Source: Melieria omissa
Taxonomy: Eukaryota > Arthropoda > Insecta > Diptera > Ulidiidae
Assembly (NCBI GenBank): GCA_963971225.1
Contig: OZ020267.1
Location: forward strand, 28,776,298-28,840,297
DNA: 64,000 nucleotides
Direction of reading: 5' to 3'
Positions 20,880-31,929 of this stretch are shown in pieces (positions within the stretch are counted from its first letter, which is position 1; each line of letters begins with the position of its first letter). The position numbers were made by a program, and so were the translations under genes. Under the pieces are notes generated by a model, which ran no database searches, was not told where the DNA came from, and saw only the letters and a list, made by a program, of their open reading frames with translations.

Positions 20880-22600
20880 ACTATTAAGACCCCACGACTT
20901 TGCACGCAAGTTTGAAGTCAATGGGGCCAATAAATCAAGTTATTCTTAACCCTTTGTTGATCCCATCAGATTTTAATTTTCGAAAATATCAAAAACAGGT
21001 ATCAGATTAAGTACTTCCACTAAATTTAAAGTCAAAAGTGTTATAAAATCTTTTTCTCTACACAAACTTTTACACTAGCTCTGTTTGATTTCGATTCTTC
21101 TTTCGATTCGAAAAAATGAAAAAAATTTGTCGAATTATTTCTCACTTAGAGTACTTTCACCAAGTTTGAAGTCAATGGGCCCATTAATTCATATTTTTTT
21201 CACAGTTTTTCCTAATAAACTTTTAACCCATTGTTGACCCCGTCAAAATACTTATCTACTTATTTCTCATTTTTAAGTGCTTTCACCACATTTGAAGTCA
21301 ATTGGCTCATTAAGTCAGGTTTCACCATACAAACTCCTAACCCATCGTTGACCCCAGCAGACCTTTATTTTCAAAAATTAAAAAACACGTATTAAACTAT
21401 TTCACATGTTAAGTGCTTTTAAGTTTGAAGTCAAAAAGTCCATAAAACCTTTTTCTGCATACAAATTTTAACCTATTGTTGACCCTGTTAAATTCTGATT
21501 TTTGAAAAATTAGAAACACGTGTCGAATTATTTCTCACTTCGAGTATTTTCACCAAGTTTGAAGTCACTAGGATCATTAATTCATGTTTTTCACAGTTTT
21601 TCCATACAACCCGTCCATGACCCCGTTAGTTTTTATTTTCGAAAAAATATAAAACACGTGTCGAATTATTTCTCACTAAGAGTACTTTCACCTATTTTCA
21701 AGTCAAAAGGCCCATCAATTCATGCTTTTTCACAGTTTCTTGAACAAATTCTTAACCCGTCGTTGACCCGGTCAGGTTTTGATTTTCGATAAAAAAAGAA
21801 ATACGTATAAAAATTTAAACTTAGTGAAGTTTTAAGTCAAAAGGTGTAAAAATTATGTTTCTTCATACAAACATTCAACTCTTGGTTCACCTCTTTAAGT
21901 TTTGATTTTACAAAAAAATAAGAAACTTGTGTCAAATAATTTTTCATTTCAAGTATTTTCACGAAATTTGAAGTCAATAGGTTAATTGATTCCAAGAGTT
22001 TTCGTAGTCTTTTCGTATGCGAACCTTAACCCTTGGTTCACCCCGTTAAATTTTGGTTTTCAAAAATTGAAAAGTACGTGTCGAATAAGTTGTCATTTCA
22101 AGTATTTTCACGAAATTTTTCGGTTCAGGGTTTTTTCGTAGCCTTTCCGTATGCGAATCTTAACTCTTGGTTCACCGCGTTAGATTTCGATTTTAAAAAG
22201 TGAAAAATACGTGTAAAATAATTTATGTTTTGTAGTCTTTTTACCAACTTTGAAGTTAATAGGTTAATCGGTTCAGTAGTTTTTCCGTATGCAAACCTTA
22301 TTAACCCTTTGTTCACCCCGTTAAATTTTTAATTTTTCAAAAATCTAAAAATACGTGTCAAATAACTTTTGATTTATAGTATTTTCACCAAATTTGAAAT
22401 CAAATTTCTTCATACGACATCTTAACCCATGTTTTGTGCTTTCGGACCCCGAATTTAAAAAAATCCCGTCTTAGCGGAGGTTGGGTTTTCAAGATGTACC
22501 TTAAGTTTCAATTTCACGTTTATAACTTCAATGCTTTGGGCTGGGCGACGATGAGTCAGTCGGTCAGTAAGTCAGGACAAACATATATTTAAATATTTGT
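20880..22600 (+). repeat. Complex satellite, ~133-bp monomer, about 12 units, with unique tail
   Basis: Units share AAGTTTGAAGTCAATGGG, a CATACAAACTCTTAACCC-type block, TTGTTGACCCCGTCAG, a TTTTGATTTTCGAAAAAT block, AACACGTGTCGAATTATTTC and GAGTACTTTCACC. The GAAGTCAA anchor recurs at about 20,911, 21,023, 21,164, 21,289, 21,420, 21,556, 21,691, 21,823, 21,962, 22,242 and 22,390. A non-repeated tail from about 22,440 (GGACCCCGAATTTAAAAAAA, then GTCAGTCGGTCAGTAAGTCAG-like steps) also ends the reverse-oriented copy at 29,640-30,690. An array of short tandem units joined to a fixed tail is reminiscent of Helitron/DINE-like elements, but I cannot show Helitron ends. Confidence 0.85.
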
Positions 22601-23313
22601 ATGTCGAAGCACGGTTCATGTCAAGTTTGTGGTTGATAATTGAAATGTTATATGTTTTTTACTGTGTGATTGCTTGTTTAGTAAGAAATTATTTGCAAAT
22701 AGTGAAAAACATCTTAATGAGAAATTTTAAATGTTTAGACAAAATTTTTTCTTGGCCTTAAAGCTCTCATTTTAAAGAAGACATAATCAGATAGAATGTT
22801 TTTATGACTTCAAAGTACAAATTTTCAGAAGGATATCACAATGTTTGTGTAAGCTTAAATTGAATGCGGAAAAACGTGCTTAGTAACTTGAGGCTGATAT
22901 GCAGATAAACAACCAGTTGCTTAGGAAAATAATTATCTTGCGTCTGGGGGGAAAAGCATACAAAGTGACTTGTTTGCCGTCGGGCATACAGAAGGCGCAG
23001 GGTGCAGGAGTGTGGGGGAGTGTGTTCTTTCGTGTTCGCTTTTATCTTCACATTAGTGGCTAAAAGTATATATTTACTTTTACTTTGTAAACATACATTT
23101 GCCTAAATGTACTTAGCATTCGTACTCTTCGTACTCGTACTCGTACTCGTCTTTCTGTCAGTGGTGGTCGTAGTAAATGTTTACAGTATAATAATTGTAT
23201 TATTACACCGTGTAGCAAAATTTGTCATACATGCCAGTCAAATTAAGTTTTCATTAAAAAAATGGAAACAATCGAACAATTCAATACGAACAGAATAGCT
23301 GCATAGTCAGTGG
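22601..23313. other. Single-copy AT-rich DNA
   Basis: No gene seen. A short CGTACT hexamer run lies at about 23,127-23,150. Confidence 0.4.
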
Positions 23314-23480
23314 TTCATGTTCAGTGGCGCACAAATGATTTAATTTGAGAGAGAAAACCCCTCGTACAACTTTTGAACCCTATTCCATTTGCAACCATAT
23401 TTTGTACCAGCAATTTTTTTATTTGGGAAAGGGTAGTTAGAAACCCCAAAACCTCCTCTGTGTGTGCCACTGTTCATGTT
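23314..23480. mobile_element. hAT-like MITE (151 bp) with perfect 8-bp target duplication
   Basis: The element is 23,322-23,472. Ends are CAGTGGCGCACAAA and, inverted, CAGTGGCACACAC. The flanking octamers TTCATGTT (23,314-23,321 and 23,473-23,480) are identical. Diverged relatives lie at 6,397-6,546 and 42,207-42,340, sharing CATTTGCAACCATATTTTG-like interior sequence. The 8-bp duplication and CAGTGG ends indicate hAT. It is non-coding. Confidence 0.88.
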
Positions 23481-24240
23481 TTTCAAAGCTCCTTTTGGTT
23501 TACTCTGCAAACGTCAACAATTTAGCAAGAAGCTTGTTTCTATAAATCGCATGGAATTACTTAAGTAATCAGCTTATTGGGCTCAAGTTATATGTAATTG
23601 CGAGCACTCAAGTCTTGTGTATTTGTATTTTTGTATTTGTATATAAATATGTCCATGTATGTATGTGTCATAAATCTATACATATGCAAGGCATTCTACA
23701 ACGATATGGAATTGTTTGTGGTTTTCGTCTTTAATCCACAAGTGATTATTTATTGAAATTGCTCGCATGTGTCGTTTGCTATAACACTTTGGTAGTGTTG
23801 CCATTGTTGTTGTTGTCATTTATGTTGGCGCCACTCAGTCACCGATGTCTCGCTTTAAATATTGATGCATATTATGGCACATAAAGCTCTATGGACAGAC
23901 ATGCGTTTAGTTTAAGTGTTTAGCATTAAAGTGCAAAATTTACTGCACATTTGTGCTTTTAGTTGAAGCTATAAATTGTTGCAAAAATTTGCTAAATGCA
24001 ATTAAAAATAGAAAATATATTGGCGTAACAAAAATATTCATTAAAAATAGCAATAAAACTAGTTTGTTTCATTTTGAAAACGCAGTCAGAAATTCGTTAA
24101 ATTTTTACAGTATTCTTTGAAGTTTGAAAATTTTTTTCAATTTTTTTAGGTAATTTTTATCTGTGTGATTTGGAAAAAACTTGCAAAGGAACTAACAAAT
24201 TTTGTGATTTAAATTGATTTATATTGATATAAAAAATATT
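23481..24240. other. Single-copy AT-rich DNA
   Basis: No gene or structured repeat recognised. Confidence 0.4.
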
Positions 24241-24640
24241 TATGATTTAAGTCGTCTCGCTGGTTCAGCGTGAAGTGCACTGGGCTTCCAGCCAGAGGAC
24301 GCGGGTTCGATTCCCACTTAACTTGGTCCTGCATTTTCCTAAAATTTCTCAATTTGTATTTTTTTATTAAATGCAAAATAACAATTAAATTATTACTTGA
24401 CATAAGAGCTGGGAGCACTAGCTGTCAAGGCTTTCGGCTCGATTTTCCAATATGGAATCTTTTCTTTTTGTTTCCAATTCCTTCAGCATTACCCAGTCAA
24501 ATCCTTCACCTTTGGATAACTTCTCATGCTTTTCATTCCAATCAGTTCTGATGAGCATCTCGCAGCAGATTTTCATATCCTGTAGCCCTACTAGCGCCAG
24601 TGTTGCCAGATACCTTAAAATAATTTCTCCTAAATCTTAA
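24241..24640 (+). repeat. tRNA-derived repeat (SINE- or satellite-like), about two units
   Basis: Unit 1 carries CGTGAAGTGCACTGGGC, CCAGAGGACGCGG and the perfect RNA polymerase III B-box GGTTCGATTCC at about 24,304. The following AT-rich part and the CAGTCAAATCCTTCACCTTTG-like part match the monomer of the array at 58,080-59,935. A decayed second head lies near 24,408-24,445. I tried to fold unit 1 as a tRNA: the T arm nearly forms, but the acceptor stem does not pair, so it is not a functional tRNA gene. Confidence 0.7.
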
Positions 24641-24756
24641 AAAAAAGCTGAAGTTTCCTACCAATAATTTAAAAAATATCTTAATTTTATTTTCGAAATA
24701 ATTTTGGTCCTTAAAAACTAAGAAATAAAACTTCTAATAAAAAATAAATATATATA

Positions 24757-25009
24757 TACAGTCGTGTCTGGGTATAGTGAACACCCTATATAGTGAATAC
24801 ATCGATATAGTGAACACCCAAGTTTTGACAATGAGCCTCTAAATATTGAACAAAATTTTAAAAGCAATTTAAAGCAAAAAACAAAAAGTGTATTTTAAGC
24901 AAATAAAACGAGTTTTTGAACAAAAATGTTAACCTTGATATCGCGAACAACCTCAATACTGTGAACAGGCCTTTCAATAATTAGTTCACTATATCCAAAC
25001 ACGACTGTA
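24757..25009. mobile_element. pogo/Tigger-like MITE (249 bp) with TA target duplication
   Basis: The element is 24,759-25,007. Ends are CAGTCGTGTCTGGGTATAG and, inverted, CAGTCGTGTTTGGATATAG. The inverted repeat continues to GTGAAC, 24 bp with two mismatches. TA flanks both ends. Further ATATAGTGAAC-type motifs recur just inside both ends. TA targets with CAG ends fit the pogo branch of Tc1/mariner. It has no coding capacity. Confidence 0.85.
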
Positions 25010-25861
25010 TTGCAAGTTATTAGTTAGTTTTAGTACAGCCTTTTTATTCATTCAGCTTCAGTTTCACAACAACTTAATACAAACAAAAAATATATAAAAT
25101 TCGCTTTTCTTAACTTTCTTCATTCATTGCATAAATTATACACTTCAATGCTTTAAATTAAATTTAAATAAATTAGAAACTTTAGCTTTCAATATTCAAG
25201 GCTTCAGTGTTACTAATAATGTCAAATGTATCACCATTAAAATTGCTTTTGAAAACTTCTTGAAAACTTTTAAATCTCTCTTAAAATTTTCTCCAAAACA
25301 ATTCATCCTTCTAAAAATTCTCTTAAAAGGCCATGAACGTCCTTAATCTACTTAATCTAGAAGGAAATCTCCTGATCTGGCAACACTGACTAGTGCAACA
25401 ACTACACCACAGGCAGTGCCTGTTCATACTAACAGTAATGTGTTGCAGGGCCTACATCCATGGTTGTCATTTGATTAAAGTTTTTTGTTTGTAAATTTTC
25501 CAAAAAATATAAAATGGCAACGAAATGTTTTCCCGAAAGCAAAATATAACTTTTGTATCCAATTTTTTACCAATTGCCCATAAAACCTCCATTTTGTTGT
25601 TTTTGTTTTTGTTTACACACTTTTGTATAAAAAAGGCCTAAATGACATGAAAGCGATCCAAAGGCCCAAGTGAAATAAAATGGCCCACTTGTGGTCTAAA
25701 TGCATCAAAAGTACCAACCGTACCTACATTATCATCAAACCTTATCAAAGACACCAACCTTTGTGTTTTCAAATAACACTTTCTACCTAACAGAAAAATA
25801 TGCATAGATGGTTTTCTACACAACCCAGGAATAAACTTTCACATACAAGAGGCACACCCTC
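25010..25861. other. Single-copy AT-rich DNA
   Basis: No gene or clear repeat seen. Confidence 0.4.
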
Positions 25862-26386
25862 TTAACCCTTTCGCTACAGGTTTTTACTGGGGAAAGTTAA
25901 ATTTTTTAATTTTACGTTTTAGGCTTCTATGTGATTATATTAGCAACATTCCATAAGAAATTTTTTTATTTTTATACTCGGACCCTGTATCTTAGAGTGT
26001 TTTTCTATGAGAGCAAACATATCGCTGTGGCTGTAATAATTACTTAAACATAAAACTTTTCACGTATAACGAAAATTTTAATATTTCTTCATTTACTTCA
26101 CCCAAATTTTTTTTTAAAAAAGTATTTAAATTGAAAGGAAACGTAAAAAAAAAGTTATCTAATTTTGTCTGGTTCTTCTTCCTTTACTATGTCAAGCTAT
26201 ACCATTAAAAACATGTGTATACTTCTCTTATTTAAACTTTAATATTCAGTTTATTAATTTCGTATTTTTCCTAAAACTTCAAACTATTCTAAGGACCAAC
26301 AAAAAATTTATTCTTGAAACCACAGAGTGCTTAGCCGTCCACAAACTAGCATGTGCCATATGGCAACAAAATAGCGAAAGGTTTAA
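25862..26386. mobile_element. piggyBac-like MITE with TTAA targets
   Basis: The left end is TTAA + CCCTTTCGCTA (25,862-25,876). The right end is TAGCGAAAGG near 26,372-26,381, followed by TTTAA. The duplicated copy of this right end at about 27,541 reads TAGCGAAAGAG + TTAA, which restores the expected symmetry. TTAA targets with CCC-starting ends are the piggyBac pattern. It is non-coding, about 517 bp. The right-hand 440 bp is included in the tandem duplication 25,941-26,546 / 27,094-27,717. Confidence 0.6.
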
Positions 26387-26546
26387 GGGAGGACAGATCA
26401 CAGATCACAGACCATCACCAAAACTGCTAAGCTGCACTCATCCTGATATAAGTTCAATCGATTAACATAACCAACACAAAGCATTAGCTTTGTTGAGGTT
26501 CTATGCTTTCAAGCAGAGTTATAAGAAAGAAAAAACGTTGTTTATA
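25941..26546. repeat. Tandem duplication, copy 1 (606 bp)
   Basis: Starts TAGCAACATTCCATAAGAA and ends AAAAACGTTGTTTATA. Nearly the same sequence is repeated at 27,094-27,717. Both copies contain ATGTCAAGCTATACCATT, TTCTAAGGACCAACAAAA and CAGATCACAGATCACAGACC. The mariner at 26,547-27,093 lies exactly between them. Confidence 0.93.
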
Positions 26547-27095
26547 TCAGGTGTACAAGTAGAAAACCGCCGTTTTCCACTGGGTGGTGCCACCTTTGGA
26601 AATCGGTGAGAGAATTCCGATCAGAAACATCACATGGCAAGCTAAGATATCGGTTAACAACTCCACATCATCTCGCTTGTTTATTCTTATTGTCAATTTT
26701 TTTGTTGGTGCGTGAAGATGTCGAGATTTGAACCGAATAAGCGTCATTTGCGGGAGATTTTGCTTTTCGCGTTTCATTCGAAAAATCTGCAGCTGAAGCG
26801 CGTCGAATGATTGTAGCAACTTATAGTGAGTCGTGTATCAGTGAAAGAACGTGTCGAGAATGGTTCGTGAAATTCAAAAATGGTTATTATGACGTGAAAG
26901 ACAAGGATCGGCCGGGTCCCGTGAAAAAGTTTGAAGATGCAGCTTTGGAGACTCTGTTGGATGAAGATTCTTGTCAGACGCAACAAGAACTCGCGGATTC
27001 TTTTGGTGTGACTCAGCAATCCATTTCCCTTGCTATACGCAATAAAGCCTCAAATTATGAAAAAAACCGGCGGTTTTCTACTTGTACACCCAATA
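26545..27095 (+). mobile_element. Mariner (mauritiana-type), heavily deleted copy of 547 bp
   Basis: The element is 26,547-27,093 with TA at 26,545-26,546 and 27,094-27,095. The inverted ends TCAGGTGTACAAGTAGAAAA and TTGGGTGTACAAGTAGAAAA show it is a different family from the copies at 9.7 and 35.6 kb (which have CAACTTTGC after the TCAGGTGTA). The 3' half of the transposase gene is missing. Confidence 0.9.
26718..27070 (+). pseudogene. Mariner transposase pseudogene, N-terminal DNA-binding part only
   Basis: ATG at 26,718 starts MSRFEPNKRHLREILLFAF. A frameshift near 26,790 moves the reading frame, after which SERTCREWFVKFKNGYYDV, DEDSCQTQQELADSFGV and QQSISLAI follow (26,837-27,040). These are the two helix-turn-helix regions that bind the inverted ends. 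The sequence then runs directly into the 3' inverted repeat, so the whole DD34D catalytic domain is deleted. It is inactive as a transposase, although the ends could still be mobilised by a related enzyme. Confidence 0.88.
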
Positions 27096-27717
27096 GCAAC
27101 ATTCCATAAGAAATTTTTAAATTTTTTTAATCGGACCCTGTATTTTAGAGTGTTTTTCTATGAGAGCAACCACATCGTTGTGGCTGTAATCATTACTTAA
27201 ACATAAAACTTTCCACGTATAATGAAAATTTTAATATTTCTTCATTTATTTCACCCAAAATTTTTTTTAAAAAAGTATCTAAATTGAAAGGAAACGTAAA
27301 AAAAGGTATCTAATTTTTTCTGGTTCTTCTTCCTTTACTATGTCAAGCTATACCATTAAAAACATGTGTATACTGCTCTTCTTTAAACTTTAATATTCAG
27401 TTTATTAATTTCGTATTTTCCCTAAAACTTCAAACTATTCTAAGGACCAACAAAACATGTATTCTTGAAACCACAGGGGGCTCAGACGTCCACAACGTAT
27501 CCTCAAAGTATCTTAAAAAGCATGTGCCATATAACAACAAAATAGCGAAAGAGTTAAGTGAGGACAGATCACAGATCACAGACCATCACCAAAACTGCTA
27601 AACTGCACTCATCTTGATAGAACTTCAATCGATTAACATAACCAACACAAAGCATTAGCTTTGCTGAGGTTCTATGCTTTCAAGCAGAGTTATTAGAAAG
27701 AAAAAACGTTGTTTGTA
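27094..27717. repeat. Tandem duplication, copy 2 (624 bp)
   Basis: Second copy of the 25,941-26,546 unit, ending AAAAACGTTGTTTGTA. It carries a ~17-bp insertion near 27,500 relative to copy 1, plus scattered substitutions, so the duplication is not brand new. Confidence 0.93.
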
Positions 27718-29159
27718 TTATTTTCAATCTAGAATAACAAGTTTGTTTAAAGCAATTTTCACCTCAATGATTAAATATTGCAATAATTTTTAAATTTAGT
27801 TAAAAGCGCAAATTTGATTGCTAAAGTATTTAATTTATAATTGGTTAACATGTCATAGTTTTAATTGTTTCGTTTAGTCTGCGTAGTTCAGCTTAGTTTT
27901 TAAACTTTTTCAATCAATAAATTAATTACAACTCATGTTTGGTTCAGCTCCCAAAACTGAACTTTTGACCTCGTTCACTATTTGGCTGCACAAAACCAAA
28001 ATTCACTGAATGTTCAATGCAACTGTTTAACTATTGATGGCAATTTTCAACTAAAACTAATTTAAATTATGAGCCCAAATAAATTATGAAGCATTATTCG
28101 AGTGATTTGGCCAGCTGACAGCTGTCAGTGGACATTTTAAATAAATATGCCTCACTGCTAGGCCGCAGATCAACTAAATGAATACAGTTGTTTGTTGTTT
28201 CCCAGCAACAACAACAACTGTATTCCATATCAACAATGCTGTCACCAAAACATGTTTGAAATTAATACACAAAACTTTGTCTGCGTATGTGTGTGTGCGT
28301 GTGCATTGAACATTGCAACATACGCGCACAATTTGGAAATTGTTGCATGCGTTCGACGTTCATGCAGTCGTGACTGGCACAATTGGCTACGCCACCCAAA
28401 CAATGGCGCATAATTTTGATAGTTTAGCATTTCAATTGCAAAATTAATAACGCACACACGCATGGTGTGTGTATGTGTGCCATACATACACAAATACATA
28501 AATGTGTGTATGTGCAAATAAAAAGCATATTGCAGCTGTAGCGTCATTATTAGTCGCCTGTGGGGCTCTGTGTATGTGTGTGTGTGTGAGTGTGTAATTG
28601 TTTCGGTTGTTGAGTGGTTGGCATTGTTCAGTTGGTTTGCGGGCGAATCAATAATTTCAATATTTATTTATTTTGATAGGCTTCTTTGCTATTTTGCTAT
28701 TTTTGCAAAATTGTTTATGTTGGCGTCAGAGTGGCGCAGCTCAATGAATGCGCCGAAAGCCTTTAAGGGGATTTTCCATTATAGATTTTTAAAGCATTTG
28801 TGGGGTTTTGGGCTTTGTGTCAAACATTTTACAAATGCATTTAAATTCAATTTGGTATAATAGAGACTGTAATATTGAAGCCTATGAGTGTTTAGTGCAT
28901 ACGATTACAAGTTACTGAATCAGATTTGCTGTGTTTGGCTCATATTTGTCTTAGTTTTTAATACTTTGCTATAGTTTTTAATGAGCTGTAAATTGCAGGA
29001 AATTTAATAGAAATAAACATGATTTAAATTGTCGTTGCTGAATTTAGTGGACTTGTCAAATGTAGTAAAACTGCGTTGTTATTTTTTCTTTCTGATGTCA
29101 GACTTTGAAATTTTAAGGACTTGTTTATTTCAAAAAATTATTTTAAAAATTGAGCGCAT
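27718..29159. other. Single-copy non-coding DNA
   Basis: No exon is recognisable. (GT)n/(CA)n tracts occur near 28,288-28,303, 28,460-28,480 and 28,571-28,588. Open frames at 28,192-28,860 read through these tracts. Confidence 0.4.
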
Positions 29160-29639
29160 TGTAAAATAATAATATGGGTATAAAATAAAAGAGAAAAATC
29201 CTTAGAATCTTAGAAAATTTAATGTTTTGGTGCAAAAGGACGAAGAGGTGTTCAAAATGTCCTTTAAAAACTTTATCCTTGCATATCCTTGCCAATTTCC
29301 AGTAGCTTTCATTTGGTCATATCTTTCGACATATGGAATGAGGCGTGTTTTTAACAAGGGGGCGTGTCACTGCCCATACAATTCAAATTTTTCATATGGA
29401 ATAGCTTCGGAATTGTAAGTCGCACAGCATTGAAAGTTGATGTACTGTTGTCTCATAGATGTGTCATTCTACTAGTGAGATTTGATAGGCGTTTGGCAGG
29501 GGGTGTGGCACATTTCTTATGACCCAACATTTACGCAGTACTGTCAGTCCACATCATTAAAAGTTGGTAAGAACTTTCCACTTAGTAACACAATTCGACA
29601 AGAAGAAAGTTGTGAGCATTAGACAAGGGGGCATGGTAC
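29160..29639. repeat. Probable part of a larger dispersed element
   Basis: Contains GGGGGCGTGTCACTGCCC, GGGGGTGTGGCACATTTC and GGGGGCATGGTACCGCC at irregular intervals, next to the satellite copy 29,640-30,690. The repeated GGGGGYRTG-type blocks suggest an internally repetitive dispersed element, but no ends can be drawn. Confidence 0.4.
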
Positions 29640-30690
29640 CGCCTCCATTTTTATATACATAGATTATTTATCCTGACTGACTGACTGATTCATTGGTTGA
29701 TTGATTGATTGATTTATCTTCGCTCAGTCCAAACCGCTGAGGCTACAAACATGAAATTTGAACTGTAGGTAATTATTGAAGGATGAAGCTCCGCTATGAC
29801 ATGATTTTTTGAAATTCGGGGTCTAAAGGGGCAAAACATGTGTTAAGGTGATTCAAAAATTCCTGAAAATACGCTGAATCAAAACTAATTCGACACGTAT
29901 TTTATAATTTTTTGAAAATTAAAATTTAACTGGGCCAACAAAGGGTTAAGGTTTGTTTACGGAAAGACTCTGAAACAAAAAACAAGAACCGGTGGGCCTA
30001 TTGACTTAAAAAATTATTAAAATAATTGAAATAAAAAAATGAGACACGTTGTCATCATAATTTTCAAAAACGAGGAACCGAACTCGATGAACGACGGGTT
30101 AAAATTATGTATGTAGAAAAAAATTTGTTTAGCATTTTGACTTCAAAACTTGGTGAGAGCACTTCAATTGTAAAATAACTCGATATGTGGTTTTCATTTT
30201 TCGAAATATTAAATCGAACGGGGTCAACGACGGGTTAAAAGTTTGTGTAGGAAAATGGGGAAAAACATGAGTTAATGATCATTGACTTCAAACTTGGTTA
30301 AAGTACTCTTAGTGAAAAATAATTTGACACGTGTTTTTCACTTTTTTGAAAATCAAAATCTAACGGGTCAATTATGGGTTAACAGTTTGTATGGAGAAAC
30401 AAGATTTATTGGGTCTTTTGACTTGAAACATAGCAAAAGCGCTTCAGTCGGTACATTTTCTTTTTCTTTTTTTTGAAAATCGATTTCTACCGTGGTGAAC
30501 CAAGGGTTAAGAATTTGTTTAGCTAATGTGAAAACACATGATTTAAGAGGAAGAGATTTGACTTCAACATTTGTGAAAACCCCTTAAAACAAAGATAACT
30601 AAACACATGTTTTTTTTAATCAAAAACTGACGGGGTCAACAATGGATAAAGAATTGGTATCGGGGGAAACATGTGCCGCGGGGTTATAAA
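29640..30690 (-). repeat. Complex satellite (133-bp family), reverse-oriented copy
   Basis: Reverse complement of the array at 20,880-22,600. The fixed tail is visible first (CTGACTGACTGACTGATTC near 29,672; GAAATTCGGGGTC near 29,810), followed by about seven monomers with GACACGTGT, CGGGGTCAACGACGGGTTAA and TTGACTTCAAACTTGGT. Monomers are more diverged than in the 21-kb copy. Confidence 0.8.
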
Positions 30691-31929
30691 AAAATATGTT
30701 TTTTCGATGTTCCATTATGTAAGCAAAGACTTGCACAAAGGTACAAAATAAAACAAAATAGAGACTTTGATGCAAAGCAAATTATTTTCTGGTACATAAA
30801 GATTTCAAATAATTTATACCAAATAAAAAAAAAATAAATAAATTACAGCGCTAACCTTTTCAAGTCAGAATGCGCATCAGTTCGTCTGTCGTCTGATGAA
30901 TTCCAATCAATGCAAATCTCTTTATTAGAGCTTTTCTTTCGCACGAGCGCAAATAACTGCCGAAATTGAATCACACCAATTCGAAAAGCAATAAAACAAT
31001 CATCTACCAGAAGCATTCATGCTGTGCGGCTGCTGCTGGTACAGGATTGGCAACAACAACAACAAAGACAGTGGCAATACGACAACCACATTCATCAATC
31101 GCTATCGACAGCTGCTAATGACGGCGCCATTTTCAACTGCCAGTGCGAGCTTATGGGCATTAGACATTATGGCGCAGATACCAGAAAATGCATTGCCATA
31201 AAAATGGCAACCACAACATTTGTACACCGAACACGCGACAAAATTAATGTGCACGAAATAAACAACCAACCGACATAGACCACACAACGATGCCAAAGAA
31301 ATGGTCTACGAAAGCGCAGCAACCGCAATGAGACTTCATCAATTACATGGATTTCGCTATTGCAGACTGGCGCTACTGTTGTTCTCAGTTTTCGTTCCCA
31401 ACGTGCGGTGACTGTTTTGCCTATTCATAAGACGAACATATGCTCGATCATAAACAACAACAGCAGCAGCAGCAGCCGAGAAAAGTTGGCAAAACGCATT
31501 GAAAGACAAGACAAGTGAGGGCGCATCAAGGCATCAAGGCGCCGGATGTTCTCATTAGGGGCCACTCGAGCCAATACACGGCGGCAATGTGTGGGTGGGT
31601 GCAGTGTGTGTGTGTGTGTGAGTTATGGATGTGTGCCGCATGTCTGTGGGACACACATACACATGACACACGGCACACTGGTGTAACTTTATTAAGGCCA
31701 TAAAATTTTATATCACCACAACTTCCATTGCCAAATAATGACACTACCCAGTCGGAAATGGAAGAATGAGTCAATGCATTATTTATATTTTCCCTAAGGA
31801 ACACTTACTTTTTTAAAGGAATGGCCGCCTGACCTTGGAATGATTTTTTTAAGTATAAATGGGAGTGGAAGGGAGAGTAAAGAAAATGTTTGAAGGGATA
31901 AGTTAGGTTAGGTAAGGTTGGCTGCATTT
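30691..31929. other. Single-copy non-coding DNA
   Basis: A GC-richer block at about 31,010-31,700 contains CAACAACAACAAC-type and GCAGCAGCAGC runs and a (GT)n tract at 31,603-31,620. No exon can be supported. A short TTAGG-like run lies at about 31,902-31,920. Confidence 0.35.

Noticed and set aside
24249..24325. Functional tRNA gene
   Set aside because: The B-box is perfect and the T arm nearly pairs, but the acceptor and D stems do not form. Best explained as a tRNA-derived repeat.
25941..27717. LTR retrotransposon (direct repeats as LTRs)
   Set aside because: The repeats do not start TG and end CA, there is no primer-binding site or gag/pol between them, and the interior is a mariner.
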